The notes under the pieces were generated by a model. It was not told the origin of the DNA and did no database searches. It saw nothing but the letters and a program-made list of their open reading frames with translations. This document shows, in pieces, positions 8,888-16,237 of a stretch of 64,000 bases of DNA. Both the position numbers and the translations under genes were made by a program. The DNA is from Paracoccus lichenicola (lineage in GTDB: Bacteria > Pseudomonadota > Alphaproteobacteria > Rhodobacterales > Rhodobacteraceae). How positions within the stretch are numbered: the first letter of the stretch is position 1; every line of letters begins with the position of its first letter. The stretch spans positions 1 to 64,000 of the forward strand of contig NZ_WMBT01000004.1 of the NCBI RefSeq assembly GCF_009708075.1, read 5' to 3'.

Positions 8888-9514
8888 ATGGCACGCCGTG
8901 AACGAAGGGCCGGAAACGTGATCAAGCCGAACCCGCTTGGAAACGCCCATACGGAACGTCGTCTGGCCAGGCATCTGGCGGACGGGTTTCCGATCAGCAT
9001 CGGCCGTCACACCTATGGCGCGCCCAATCTCCATTGGACCCGAGGAGACTTTTCACACAGGCTGGTGATCGGATCGTTCTGTTCGATCGCAGAGGATGTG
9101 AGCATCTTCGTGGGGCGTCACGGCCGGCACAACATCGACTATGTGTCGTCCTATCCGATGAACATGGTGTTCGGAAATGCCAGGAACAGAATCCCCTCGG
9201 CCTATGAAAAAGGGAACCTGAGCGTGCGCATCGGCAACGATGTCTGGATCGGACGCGGAGCGATGGTTCTGGCAGGCGTGACCATCGGCGACGGGGCGGT
9301 CATCGCCGCGCGGGCTGTCGTGTCGAAGGACGTGCCCGCCTATGACATCGTCGGAGGTGTTCCCGCAAGGCGCCTCCGCAGCCGGTTCACCCCCGATGTC
9401 GTGCAGACCCTGCTGGCGCTGAAATGGTGGGACTGGCCGGACGAGAAGATCGAGCGCAATCTCGATTTCTTTACCAGGCCGGACTTTGCGGCACTGGTGG
9501 ACGACATCGCCTGA
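8888..9514 (+). CDS. CatB-related xenobiotic-type O-acetyltransferase
   Basis: About 208 residues of left-handed beta-helix acetyltransferase. Hexapeptide repeats are obvious in [20 protein letters not shown] and in [20 protein letters not shown], followed by [14 protein letters not shown], the classic end of the helix in Vat/CatB and capsule acetyltransferases. An internal insert with the likely catalytic His is [13 protein letters not shown]. The start is uncertain: ATG 8888, GTG 8918 or TTG 8828. Its base composition is low for the window: I counted 32 and 34 G+C in the 60-base lines starting at 9121 and 9181, against 45 of 60 in a slt line (7801). Together with the duplicated slt tail behind it, this points to acquisition by transfer. 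The acceptor may be a surface sugar or an antibiotic. Confidence 0.82.
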   Translation: MARRERRAGNVIKPNPLGNAHTERRLARHLADGFPISIGRHTYGAPNLHWTRGDFSHRLVIGSFCSIAEDVSIFVGRHGRHNIDYVSSYPMNMVFGNARNRIPSAYEKGNLSVRIGNDVWIGRGAMVLAGVTIGDGAVIAARAVVSKDVPAYDIVGGVPARRLRSRFTPDVVQTLLALKWWDWPDEKIERNLDFFTRPDFAALVDDIA

Positions 9515-9549
9515 GCCGACCGCTAACCAGACGAACGCCGAATCCAAGG

Positions 9550-9591
9550 CCGAGGCTGCCTGCGGGATGGCAGCCGGTGGCGGTCGAGGCG
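9550..9591 (+). pseudogene. Remnant copy of the slt 3' end
   Basis: Fourteen codons here read PRLPAGWQPVAVEA, against [14 protein letters not shown] at the end of slt (8756-8797). That is 12 of 14 residues and 35 of 42 bases identical, with no gap. No start, and no more of slt, is present. The acetyltransferase gene lies exactly between the two copies. The simplest reading is that this is the original 3' end of slt, displaced when a fragment carrying a diverged slt tail plus the acetyltransferase recombined in. Confidence 0.65.
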
Positions 9592-9609
9592 TCGGGGGGC
9601 GGTGATGAT

Positions 9610-9715
9610 GGTGCGTGCAAGCACGCACCCTACCCCTTGCGAACGGATCGTAGGGTGCGTGCTTGCACGCACCGCAAGCCTGCGGGCCATGGTGCGCGGC
9701 AAGCACGCACCCTAC
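9610..9715. repeat. Three alternating copies of a 24-bp palindromic repeat
   Basis: The unit is GGTGCGTGC-AA-GCACGCACC followed by CTAC. It occurs forward at 9610-9633, inverted at 9650-9673 and forward again, slightly degenerate and one base longer, at 9691-9715. Each unit is itself a 9-bp-arm palindrome, and neighbouring units can also pair with one another. The last unit supplies the stop codon (9712-9714) of the minus-strand EamA transporter. The array lies between the slt remnant and that transporter. Confidence 0.9.
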
Positions 9716-10665
9716 CCGCCCCGCATCCGCGCCCGCCACAGCGTGAACAGCCCCGCCGCGACCACGATCGCCGTGCCGATGACGACGTTCATGTGCAGCA
9801 CCTCGCCAAAGACCAGGACGCCGATGACGCTGACCCAGGCCAGTTGCGTATAGGCGAAGGGTTGCAGGGCCGAGGCCTCGGCCAGTTCATAGGCGCGGAT
9901 CAGCAGCCAGTGCGACAGGGTGCCAAGGGCGCACAGCATCCCCATCCAGGCCCAGTCGGAAGGGGCCAGCCATTCCCATTGCCGGATGCCCAGGGCCGTC
10001 GCCGTGACGGCCCCGGCGATGCCGGTCCAGAAAAAGCTCACCTCGGCCGGATCGTCGCGCGACACGTGCCGCGTCAGCAGCCCGTAAAGCGCGAACAGCA
10101 GCGCCGAGGCCAGGGCCAGCCCCGCCCCCAGGTTCAGCACCGTGCTGCCGGGGCGCAGGATGATCAGGATGCCGACAAAGCCCACGCCGATCGCCGTCCA
10201 GCGCCGCCAGCCGACCTTTTCGCCCAGGATCGGGCCGGACAGCGCCGCGACCAGCAGCGGATAGGCGGTGAAGATCGCGTGCGTGCCGACCAGGCCAAGG
10301 CGCACGAAGGCCTCGACCATCAGCGTGGTCTCGACCACCAGGATCGCGCCGCGCAGGATCTGCGTTCTGGGCCGCTTGGTGCGGATGGCACGGCGCAGGC
10401 CGCCCGGCTGGCGCGAGACCATGGCTGTCACGAACAGCGCAAAGACCCAGTATCGCAGCATGACGACCAGGACCGGCGGGTATTCCGATCCCAGCATCCG
10501 CGAAAAGGCGTCCTGCATCGCGAAGATGAAGCTGGTCGCGCACATCAGCAGGATCGCAAGCCCGGTGCGGTCGGGCAGCGCGCCGGTCCTGGGCGGAACC
10601 GGAGGCGGCGCCGAGGCGGTGGCCGCCGATGCGGCATAGGGCGGGTGGTTCTGGTCTTTCGGCAT
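9712..10665 (-). CDS. EamA/DMT-superfamily transporter
   Basis: About 317 residues with ten predicted transmembrane helices in two homologous EamA halves, the drug/metabolite exporter fold. The first helix begins at LAILLMCATSFIFAMQDAF, and the second half contains FWTGIAGAVTATALG and VIGVLVFGEVLHMNVVIG. The substrate is unknown; relatives export amino acids, purines or riboflavin. The preceding Ala/Pro-rich cytoplasmic tail is poorly conserved; ATG 10665 is used, with ATG 10692 possible. Its stop codon lies inside the third palindromic repeat, so the original C-terminus may have been trimmed by the repeat. Confidence 0.82.
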   Translation of the reverse strand: MPKDQNHPPYAASAATASAPPPVPPRTGALPDRTGLAILLMCATSFIFAMQDAFSRMLGSEYPPVLVVMLRYWVFALFVTAMVSRQPGGLRRAIRTKRPRTQILRGAILVVETTLMVEAFVRLGLVGTHAIFTAYPLLVAALSGPILGEKVGWRRWTAIGVGFVGILIILRPGSTVLNLGAGLALASALLFALYGLLTRHVSRDDPAEVSFFWTGIAGAVTATALGIRQWEWLAPSDWAWMGMLCALGTLSHWLLIRAYELAEASALQPFAYTQLAWVSVIGVLVFGEVLHMNVVIGTAIVVAAGLFTLWRARMRGG

Positions 10666-10745
10666 GGCGCGGTCCCCGGTCGGTCCCGCCATGCGCCTGT
10701 TTCCGCCGCAAGGTCAAGGCAAGCCTGCCTTGCGCATCGTGCAAG

Positions 10746-11534
10746 TCAGTCCCGCGTGCGGATGATCCTGGCCAGCGGCTCGAAGACCTGCGTGTTCGCC
10801 GCGATCAGGCGGCCCGATTCCAGCGGGTCGTCGCCGTCGCGAATGCCTTCGACGAAACCGCCCGCCTCGCGCACCAGCAGGATGCCTGCCGCCACGTCCC
10901 AGGGCTTGTTGCCGCGTTCCCAGTATCCGTCATATCGCCCCGCCGCGACATAGGCCAGATCCAGTGCCGCCGCGCCCATCCGCCGCACGCCTGCCGTCAC
11001 CGGCATCAGCCGCGCCAGATCCTGCAAGGCGGCGGGCAGCGGGCCGCGGCCTGCAAAGGGAATGCCGGTGGCGAACAGCGATTCGTCCAGGCGGCGCCGC
11101 CCCGAGACGCGCATCCGCTGGTCGTTCATGAAGGCGCCGCCGCCCTTCTCGGCCACGAACATCTCGTCCTTGGCGGCGTCGAAGATCACGGCGGCGACGA
11201 TTTCCCTTTTATGCTCCAGCGCGATGCTGATGGCCCAATGCGGCAGCCCGTGCAGGAAGTTGGTGGTCCCGTCCAGGGGATCGACGATCCAGCGCCGCGT
11301 CGGATCCTCGCCCGCTTCCTCGCCCGTTTCCTCGCCCAACCAGCCATAGTTCGGGCGCGCGCTGCGCAGTTCTTCCTTGATGATCCGCTCGGCTTCCTGG
11401 TCGGCCTTGGTGACGAAATCGCCCGCGCCCTTGACGCTGACCTGAAGGTTCTCGACCTCGCGGAAATCCTTGACGAGGCTGCGCCCGGCCTTGCGGGCGG
11501 CCTTGATCATGACGTTGAGATTGGCGCTTGCCAT
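10746..11534 (-). CDS. suhB: Inositol-1-monophosphatase family protein SuhB
   Basis: A 262-residue Mg-dependent phosphatase of the inositol monophosphatase family. Motifs are the metal ligands GEETGE near residue 70, WIVDPLDGTTNFLHG near residue 85, and KPWDVAAGILLVREAGG near residue 215. ATG 11534 gives the standard alphaproteobacterial start MASANLNVMIKAARKAGRSL, with GGAG upstream; a longer in-frame version is an artefact. In enterobacteria SuhB also acts with Nus factors on rRNA antitermination; whether it does so here is not shown. A 306-base gap with several hairpins lies upstream. Confidence 0.93.
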   Translation of the reverse strand: MASANLNVMIKAARKAGRSLVKDFREVENLQVSVKGAGDFVTKADQEAERIIKEELRSARPNYGWLGEETGEEAGEDPTRRWIVDPLDGTTNFLHGLPHWAISIALEHKREIVAAVIFDAAKDEMFVAEKGGGAFMNDQRMRVSGRRRLDESLFATGIPFAGRGPLPAALQDLARLMPVTAGVRRMGAAALDLAYVAAGRYDGYWERGNKPWDVAAGILLVREAGGFVEGIRDGDDPLESGRLIAANTQVFEPLARIIRTRD

Positions 11535-11616
11535 GGGATGCTCCGGGAACAGGGGTTGGGGCGTCATAGGGGCAAGCGGGGGGAATGTGAAGCATGGGCT
11601 GTCCTGCCCTTGATCT

Positions 11617-11827
11617 GGCGAAGGCCATCGCCTTCGCCACGTCACAACATCGCAACCTGAACCGCCGGGCCTCAAAGGCCCGGCCAGCGCCCGCCCCGCC
11701 CCCAGGCGGGCGCTTCATGCCCCCTCGGGTCGGGCGCTGGCCTCTCGTGGTCGCGGGGTGGCACCGTCCTTGGTGGCAGCCTTGCGCAAAGGGCGGAGGA
11801 AATGCAGTGCATTTCCTTTTCCCGCCC
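11617..11827. repeat. Cluster of inverted repeats between metR and suhB
   Basis: The gap 11535-11840 has no gene. It contains GGCGAAGG/CCTTCGCC (11617-11624, 11631-11638) and CCGGGCCT/AGGCCCGG (11665-11672, 11676-11683). A 12-bp arm at 11682-11693 can pair either with 11731-11742 or, in part, with GGCGGGCGC at 11705-11713. An odd palindrome GGAAATGCA-G-TGCATTTCC (11798-11816) is flanked by GGGCGG and CCGCCC. The last lies just after the metR stop and may end that transcript; the rest may shape the suhB leader. The suhB promoter should also be here, but I cannot place it. Confidence 0.7.
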
Positions 11828-11840
11828 AGGCAAGGGTCAG

Positions 11841-12755
11841 TCAGGCCGCCGCCCCGCGCAGCATCCGCAGGGGTTCCGTTCGCGACAGGCGCAAGATGTG
11901 GGCCATGTAGGGCTGGCCCAGATCCTCGGACCGCACCGCCGCGTAAAGCCGCCGGATGATCCCGCCGCGCGTCAGGGGCAGCATGGCGATTTCCGCGTTG
12001 GCGGTTTCGCGGCGCAGCACCCAGTCGGGCATCACCGCCACGCCCCGCCCCGACGCCACCAGCATCAAGGCTACGGCGGTCAGTTCGACCGTGCGCTGCA
12101 AGGCGGGTTCCACCCCGGCAGGCGTCAGGAACTGGCTGAACACGTCCAGACGCGCGCGGTCCATGGGATAGGTGATGAGGGTTTCCCCTGCCAGATCGGC
12201 GGGATCGGCGTAACCCTTGGCCACCAGCGGGTGATCGGCGGGCACGACCAGCGTGGGGGAATAATCGAACAGCGGCTGGAAGGCGATGCCCGCCATCTCC
12301 TCGGGGTCGGACGAGATCACCAGATCGACCTCTTGCCGGGCCAGCGCGGGCAAGGCGCCGAAGGCCAGGCGCTGGCGGATGTCCAGGTCCACCTCGGGCC
12401 AGGCGCGGCGGAAGATGTCCAGGACCGGCAGCAGCCAGTCGAAGCAGGCGTGGCATTCCATGGCGATGTGCAGCCGCCCGATGCGGCCTGCCTCGACGCC
12501 CTTGAACTCCGCCTCGGTGGCGGCGACCATCGGCAGCACCTGTTCGGCCAGGCGCAAGAGCCGCATCCCCGCGGGGGACAGGCGCATGGGCTTGGCGCGG
12601 CGGACGAACAGGTCCACCCCGGCCTGTTCCTCCAGCGCCTTGACCTGGTGGGACAGGGCCGACTGGGTGATGTTCAGCACCTCGGCCGCGCGGGCTAGGC
12701 CGCCTTGTTCGTGGATGGCGCGGACGGTGCGCAGGTGGCGCAGTTCCAGATGCAT
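11841..12755 (-). CDS. metR: LysR-family regulator, MetR type
   Basis: A 304-residue LysR regulator. The winged helix-turn-helix is at residues 1-60 (ARAAEVLNITQSALSHQVKA) and is followed by a periplasmic-binding-protein-like effector domain. The effector-domain segment RIGRLHIAMECHACFDWLLP and the divergent position next to metF identify it as MetR, which senses homocysteine and activates methionine genes. ATG 12755 is 91 bases from the metF start, and an interrupted dyad resembling a MetR box lies between. It probably represses its own gene and activates metF. Confidence 0.9.
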   Translation of the reverse strand: MHLELRHLRTVRAIHEQGGLARAAEVLNITQSALSHQVKALEEQAGVDLFVRRAKPMRLSPAGMRLLRLAEQVLPMVAATEAEFKGVEAGRIGRLHIAMECHACFDWLLPVLDIFRRAWPEVDLDIRQRLAFGALPALARQEVDLVISSDPEEMAGIAFQPLFDYSPTLVVPADHPLVAKGYADPADLAGETLITYPMDRARLDVFSQFLTPAGVEPALQRTVELTAVALMLVASGRGVAVMPDWVLRRETANAEIAMLPLTRGGIIRRLYAAVRSEDLGQPYMAHILRLSRTEPLRMLRGAAA

Positions 12756-12757
12756 GG

Positions 12758-12770
12758 TGAGGCAGGCTCA
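12758..12770. promoter_or_regulatory. Candidate MetR operator
   Basis: TGAG-N5-CTCA is a perfect interrupted dyad immediately upstream of metR. It has the 4-5-4 spacing of the enterobacterial MetR box TGAA-N5-TTCA. A second, wider pair of TGAG and CTCA half-sites lies about 10-30 bases further on in the same metR/metF gap. Identification rests on position and symmetry only. Confidence 0.45.
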
Positions 12771-12846
12771 TGTTGATCTTGAGGATTATGAATTTGTCTC
12801 ACGCCCTGACGCATGGCACAAGCGGCGAAAGCCAAAGGAATCGTTC

Positions 12847-13719
12847 ATGTCCCGCCCCACCATCAGCTTCGAGTTCTTTCCGCCGAAGACGCTGGACGCG
12901 TCCTTCCGGCTGTGGGAAACCGCGCGGGCCTTGGCGCCGCTGGCGCCTGATTTCGTGTCCGTCACCTATGGCGCGGGCGGCACCACCCGCAAGCTGACGC
13001 ACGAGGCGGTGACGACCATCCACCGCCATTACGGCATCCCCGTCGCCGCCCACCTGACCTGCGTCGAGGCCACGCGCGCCGAAACGATGGAGATCGTGCA
13101 GGCCTATGCCGATGCCGGGATCCGCGAAATCGTGGCCCTGCGCGGCGACGCGCCCAAGGGCCAGGACCGCTTCACTCCCCATCCCGAGGGCTTTGCCGAC
13201 ACGGTCGAGCTGATCGAGGCGATTGCCGCGCGCGGCGACATGACGATCCGCGTCGGTGCATACCCCGAGCCGCACCCCGACAGCAGCGGCACGGATGCCG
13301 ACGTGGCCTGGCTGAAGCGCAAGATCGACGCGGGCGCGACCAGCGCGATCACGCAGTTCTTCTTCGAGGCCGACACCTTCTTCCGCTTCCGCGACAAATG
13401 CGCCGCAACAGGCATCGACGCCCCGATCATCCCCGGCATCCTGCCGATCCAGGGGTGGGCCGGGGCCAAGCGGTTCGCCGCGACCTGCGGGACCAGCGTG
13501 CCGGGTTGGGCCGAGGAGGCGTTCTCGAAGGCCGCAGCCGAGGGTCCGGCGGCGGAACGCGCGCTGTCGGAACGCACCTGCGTCAAGCTGTGCCGCGACC
13601 TGCTGGACGGTGGCGTGGACCGGTTGCATTTCTATACGCTGAACAAGCCCGACCTGACGCTGGCCGTCTGTGCGGCGCTTGGGGTCGAGCCGGTGCGCGA
13701 CCTGGGCGCGGTGGCGTAA
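12847..13719 (+). CDS. metF: 5,10-methylenetetrahydrofolate reductase
   Basis: A 290-residue FAD-containing TIM-barrel enzyme that reduces methylene-THF to 5-methyl-THF, the methyl donor for methionine. The start MSRPTISFEFFPPKT carries the catalytic Glu in SFEFFPPK. Other family segments are VTYGAGGTTR, ALRGDAPKG, ITQFFFEADTF and FYTLNKPDL. ATG 12847 follows an AAAGGA ribosome-binding site; a longer open frame upstream crosses the metR gene and is not real. It is divergent from metR, which should control it, and is followed by copy B of the hairpin repeat. Confidence 0.95.
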   Translation: MSRPTISFEFFPPKTLDASFRLWETARALAPLAPDFVSVTYGAGGTTRKLTHEAVTTIHRHYGIPVAAHLTCVEATRAETMEIVQAYADAGIREIVALRGDAPKGQDRFTPHPEGFADTVELIEAIAARGDMTIRVGAYPEPHPDSSGTDADVAWLKRKIDAGATSAITQFFFEADTFFRFRDKCAATGIDAPIIPGILPIQGWAGAKRFAATCGTSVPGWAEEAFSKAAAEGPAAERALSERTCVKLCRDLLDGGVDRLHFYTLNKPDLTLAVCAALGVEPVRDLGAVA

Positions 13720-13720
13720 G

Positions 13721-13773
13721 CCGGGGGTTTCACACCCCCGGACCCCCGTGGGATATTTAGGCCAAGGCAAAGG
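13721..13773. repeat. Dispersed hairpin + GGATATTT element, copy B
   Basis: The arms CCGGGGGT (13721-13728) and ACCCCCGG (13734-13741) pair perfectly. Nine bases later comes GGATATTT (13751-13758) and then AGGCCAAGGCAAAGGG. It begins directly after the metF stop and ends just before the convergent decarboxylase, as a shared terminator would. The tail after GGATATTT closely matches copy A. Confidence 0.85.
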
Positions 13774-13778
13774 GTTCG

Positions 13779-14933
13779 TTATTCAAAGCCCATCACCGTG
13801 GCCCGCGTCATCGCGCCAAAGCCGTTGAAGCGGGTGTTGGTCACGACCGAATAGGCGCCTGCGCCGTGGAAGATGACATAGTCGTCCTCGGCGATGTCGT
13901 CTGGCAGGGCCAGCTCGCCCGGCAGGCGGTCCACCGAATCGCAGGTCGGGCCGAAGATCACGCGGCCCGTCCGTTCGCCGCTGCGCGGCCTGCCTTGCGG
14001 GGTCAGGACCTCGATGCGGTCGAGATTGCCGATGACCGGCAGTTCGGCCAGGTTGCCATAGACGCCGTCGTTCAGGAACACGTTTGCGCCGTCGCGCAGG
14101 CCCTTGACGCGGGCGATCAGCGCATAGGCGTCGGCGCACAGGCCCCGGCCCGGTTCGCAGACAAGCGCGGGGGCGTCCGTGCCGAAGCATTCGGCCACCG
14201 TGTCGCCGATCTTGGTGAAGATCGACGGCAGGTCGGGCGCCACCCCCGCCAGGCGGTGCGAGGGGAAGCCGCCGCCCACGTTCAGCCGATGCGCCCGGAC
14301 ACCCGCCATGTAGCAGATCTCGCGCGCCACGCGGATATAGCTTTCCCAAGCCATCGGGTCGGTGCATTGCGTGCCCGGATGGAAGGTCAGCGAGGCGACA
14401 TGACCCCGATCCGCCACCCGCCGCAGCAGATCGGCCGCCAGATCCGGCGTGGCCCCGAACTTGGACCCGAAGTCATAGGCCGCGCCCGGCACCGGCAGCT
14501 TGAAGCGGGGCGAGATCTCGACCCCCTGCCCTTCGACCGAAACCGGCACCTGCTCGAACAGCTTGTCCAGCTCGCTGCCGCTGTCCACCGACCAAGCAAG
14601 GATCCCTTCGCGCACGCCATGGGCGATTTCCCGGCGCGAGCGGACGGGGTTGTGGTAATGGCGCGCCGTGCCCGGGGCCAGGCGGCCGATCAGGTCGATC
14701 TCGTACGGCGAGGCCACGTCGAAGCCCTGGATCCCCGCCGTGACGAGGTTCTGGATCACGGTCTCGTCCGGGTTCGACTTCACGGCATAGGTGACAAGGC
14801 CCGGAAAGCCCGCCAGGAACTGCCGTGCGCGGTCCTGCAACACCGTGGGCGCGAAGGCCATCACCGGATGGTCGGGCTGAAGATGGCGGATCAGGTCGGC
14901 CGGATTGTCCCAGACGGTCTTCTGTGTCCTCAT
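13779..14933 (-). CDS. Fold-type III ornithine/lysine decarboxylase
   Basis: A 384-residue PLP decarboxylase of the eukaryotic-like ODC/LDC group, which makes putrescine (or cadaverine) for polyamine synthesis. The PLP lysine is K52 in TYAVKSNPD. Other active-site elements are HPGTQC, the glycine loop NVGGGFPS, CEPGRGLCADA and the dimer-interface Cys at about residue 331 in FGPTCDSVD. ATG 14933 follows AAAGGATCC; a 24-residue upstream extension is unlikely. It is divergent from an Lrp regulator. Ornithine versus lysine preference cannot be read with certainty; putrescine formation fits the carboxynorspermidine genes at 50-52.5 kb. Confidence 0.9.
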   Translation of the reverse strand: MRTQKTVWDNPADLIRHLQPDHPVMAFAPTVLQDRARQFLAGFPGLVTYAVKSNPDETVIQNLVTAGIQGFDVASPYEIDLIGRLAPGTARHYHNPVRSRREIAHGVREGILAWSVDSGSELDKLFEQVPVSVEGQGVEISPRFKLPVPGAAYDFGSKFGATPDLAADLLRRVADRGHVASLTFHPGTQCTDPMAWESYIRVAREICYMAGVRAHRLNVGGGFPSHRLAGVAPDLPSIFTKIGDTVAECFGTDAPALVCEPGRGLCADAYALIARVKGLRDGANVFLNDGVYGNLAELPVIGNLDRIEVLTPQGRPRSGERTGRVIFGPTCDSVDRLPGELALPDDIAEDDYVIFHGAGAYSVVTNTRFNGFGAMTRATVMGFE

Positions 14934-15037
14934 CGGCGGATCCTTTCGCGTTCGCGGGGTTGCGGCCCTCGGGTCCAGAATGACGCCTCGGGCCGGCGAT
15001 TTCACCGGCGAAAGGGATGGATTTGCCGCCCCTGCCG

Positions 15038-15048
15038 GTCATAATGAC
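15038..15048. promoter_or_regulatory. Candidate operator in the decarboxylase/Lrp gap
   Basis: GTCAT-A-ATGAC is a perfect 11-base dyad 37 bases before the Lrp-family start. A second imperfect symmetry (CCGGCGATTTCACCGGCG, about 14993-15010) lies nearer the decarboxylase. Both sit in the 151-base divergent gap, where an Lrp regulator would be expected to bind. AT-rich cores are typical of Lrp/AsnC sites. No footprint evidence exists. Confidence 0.4.
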
Positions 15049-15084
15049 GGCCATCATGGCTTTTCGACGATCTGCGGGACCGGA

Positions 15085-15516
15085 ATGGACGAACTGGATC
15101 GCAACATCATCGCGCTGCTGTCGCAGGATGCCCGCACATCCGTCGCGGTGCTGGCGCGGCGGTTGAAGGTTGCCCGGTCCACCCTGCAGGCGCGGCTGGA
15201 ACGGCTGGAACGCTCGGGCGCGATCGCCGGCTATACGCTGCGGCTTGGCGAGGCGGCACGGCCCGGCCGCATCCGCGCCGCCGTCCTGCTGGCCATCGAG
15301 CCGCGCAGCCAGCCCGCCGTCCTGACGCGCCTGAAGGCCATGCCGCAGGTCGAACGCATCCACACGACCAGCGGGCGCGTCGATCTGCTGGTCCAGATCG
15401 CCAGCGGATCGACCACGGAACTGGACGAGGCGCTGGACCGCATCGGCGCCATCGACGGCGTGCGATCCTCGGAAAGCCTGATCCACCTGTCTACCAAGCT
15501 CGACCGCGCGGTCTGA
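15085..15516 (+). CDS. Lrp/AsnC-family transcriptional regulator
   Basis: A 143-residue Lrp/AsnC protein. The N-terminal helix-turn-helix is at residues 1-45 (MDELDRNIIALLSQDARTSV, then RRLKVARSTLQARLERLE), followed by an alpha/beta RAM ligand domain from about residue 65. ATG 15085 begins the usual MDELDRNII. Being divergent from the ornithine/lysine decarboxylase, it probably senses an amino acid or polyamine and controls that gene. The ligand-binding loop region (TTSGRVDLLVQIAS) is intact. The target is inferred from position only. Confidence 0.88.
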   Translation: MDELDRNIIALLSQDARTSVAVLARRLKVARSTLQARLERLERSGAIAGYTLRLGEAARPGRIRAAVLLAIEPRSQPAVLTRLKAMPQVERIHTTSGRVDLLVQIASGSTTELDEALDRIGAIDGVRSSESLIHLSTKLDRAV

Positions 15517-15526
15517 CGGGGGCAGT

Positions 15527-16162
15527 CTAGCGCAGCCGGAACAGGTCCACGAAATCCTGCGCCGCCCCCGCATCGCCCGATAACCCGATCATCCCGTCGC
15601 TTGCCAGATCGGCCAGCGGCACCCGGCCATAGACCGCGCGCGCCAGGCTGTTGCCATTGCCCGACAGGGTGAAATCCGCCGGCTCCACGCCTGCCTTGGG
15701 GCGCAGAATGCCGTCGCCCGTCAGGCGCAGCACGAAGGACTCAGCCCCCATCCGCATCGCCGCCGTCACCTGCCGCCCCTCGGCCCCCCCGATCATCGCG
15801 GTCATGGAGATCACCAGCGCCGCCGGGCTGATGAACCGCCTTGGATCATGGCCCGGATGCAGCGCCCCCCAGCGGCACATCGCCTGCAGGACCGGCATCA
15901 GGTCCTGTCCCGAAGGCGTCAGCGCGTACTGCCCCGCCTCGTGCGTCACCACGCCTGCCTGCGCCAGTTGCGCCAGCCGCTGCGTCAGCACCGCCGCCGT
16001 GACCCCGGGCAGCCCGTGGCGGATCGCCTGGAACCGCTTGGGGGCCAGCATCAGTTCGCGCACCACCAGCAGCGCCCAGCGGTCGCCGATGATGTTCAGG
16101 GCATGGGCGGCAAGGCATCCCTCGTCATAGCGGATGCGCGGATCATGGCGGGTCTGTGACAT
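15527..16162 (-). CDS. HxlR-family winged-helix regulator
   Basis: A 211-residue regulator. The N-terminal HxlR domain (about residues 1-105) has the signature CLAAHALNIIGDRWALLVVREL, then RFQAIRHGLPGVTAAVLTQRL. A C-terminal extension of about 100 residues resembles an SCP2-like or ligand-binding domain (TGDGILRPKAG, RAVYGRVPLADLA), as in some larger HxlR proteins. It is divergent from the double DUF1428/VOC/GST operon with a 75-base gap holding an inverted repeat, so it is the probable regulator of that operon. HxlR proteins usually respond to electrophiles or redox signals. Confidence 0.87.
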   Translation of the reverse strand: MSQTRHDPRIRYDEGCLAAHALNIIGDRWALLVVRELMLAPKRFQAIRHGLPGVTAAVLTQRLAQLAQAGVVTHEAGQYALTPSGQDLMPVLQAMCRWGALHPGHDPRRFISPAALVISMTAMIGGAEGRQVTAAMRMGAESFVLRLTGDGILRPKAGVEPADFTLSGNGNSLARAVYGRVPLADLASDGMIGLSGDAGAAQDFVDLFRLR

Positions 16163-16176
16163 GGCACAGGGTATCA

Positions 16177-16197
16177 GTTGCTTTTTCATACTGCAAC
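16177..16197. promoter_or_regulatory. Candidate HxlR operator
   Basis: GTTGC at 16177-16181 is repeated inverted as GCAAC at 16193-16197, and an outer GTAT/ATAC pair (from 16171) overlaps it. The AT-rich spacer contains CTTTTTCATA. It lies 16 bases upstream of the HxlR start and 41 bases upstream of the DUF1428 start, as expected for a divergent autoregulated operator. Confidence 0.45.
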
Positions 16198-16237
16198 GGG
16201 CACCCTTCCTTTTGTGATCCAGGAAGGGGGGATTCTC

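Noticed and set aside
6575-9034. 819-codon minus-strand frame
   Set aside because: It is antisense to slt and the acetyltransferase and spans the dapA promoter region; no domain is recognisable.
12286-12846. Long N-terminal extension of metF
   Set aside because: It crosses the opposing metR gene; MSRPTISFEFFPP at 12847 with its ribosome-binding site is the normal start.
12771-12846. SAM-type riboswitch upstream of metF
   Set aside because: The gap is too short and shows operator-like dyads, not a recognisable aptamer.
14934-15084. speF-type RNA leader upstream of the decarboxylase
   Set aside because: The gap is only 151 bases and shared with a divergent gene; I could not trace the larger conserved structure of that leader.
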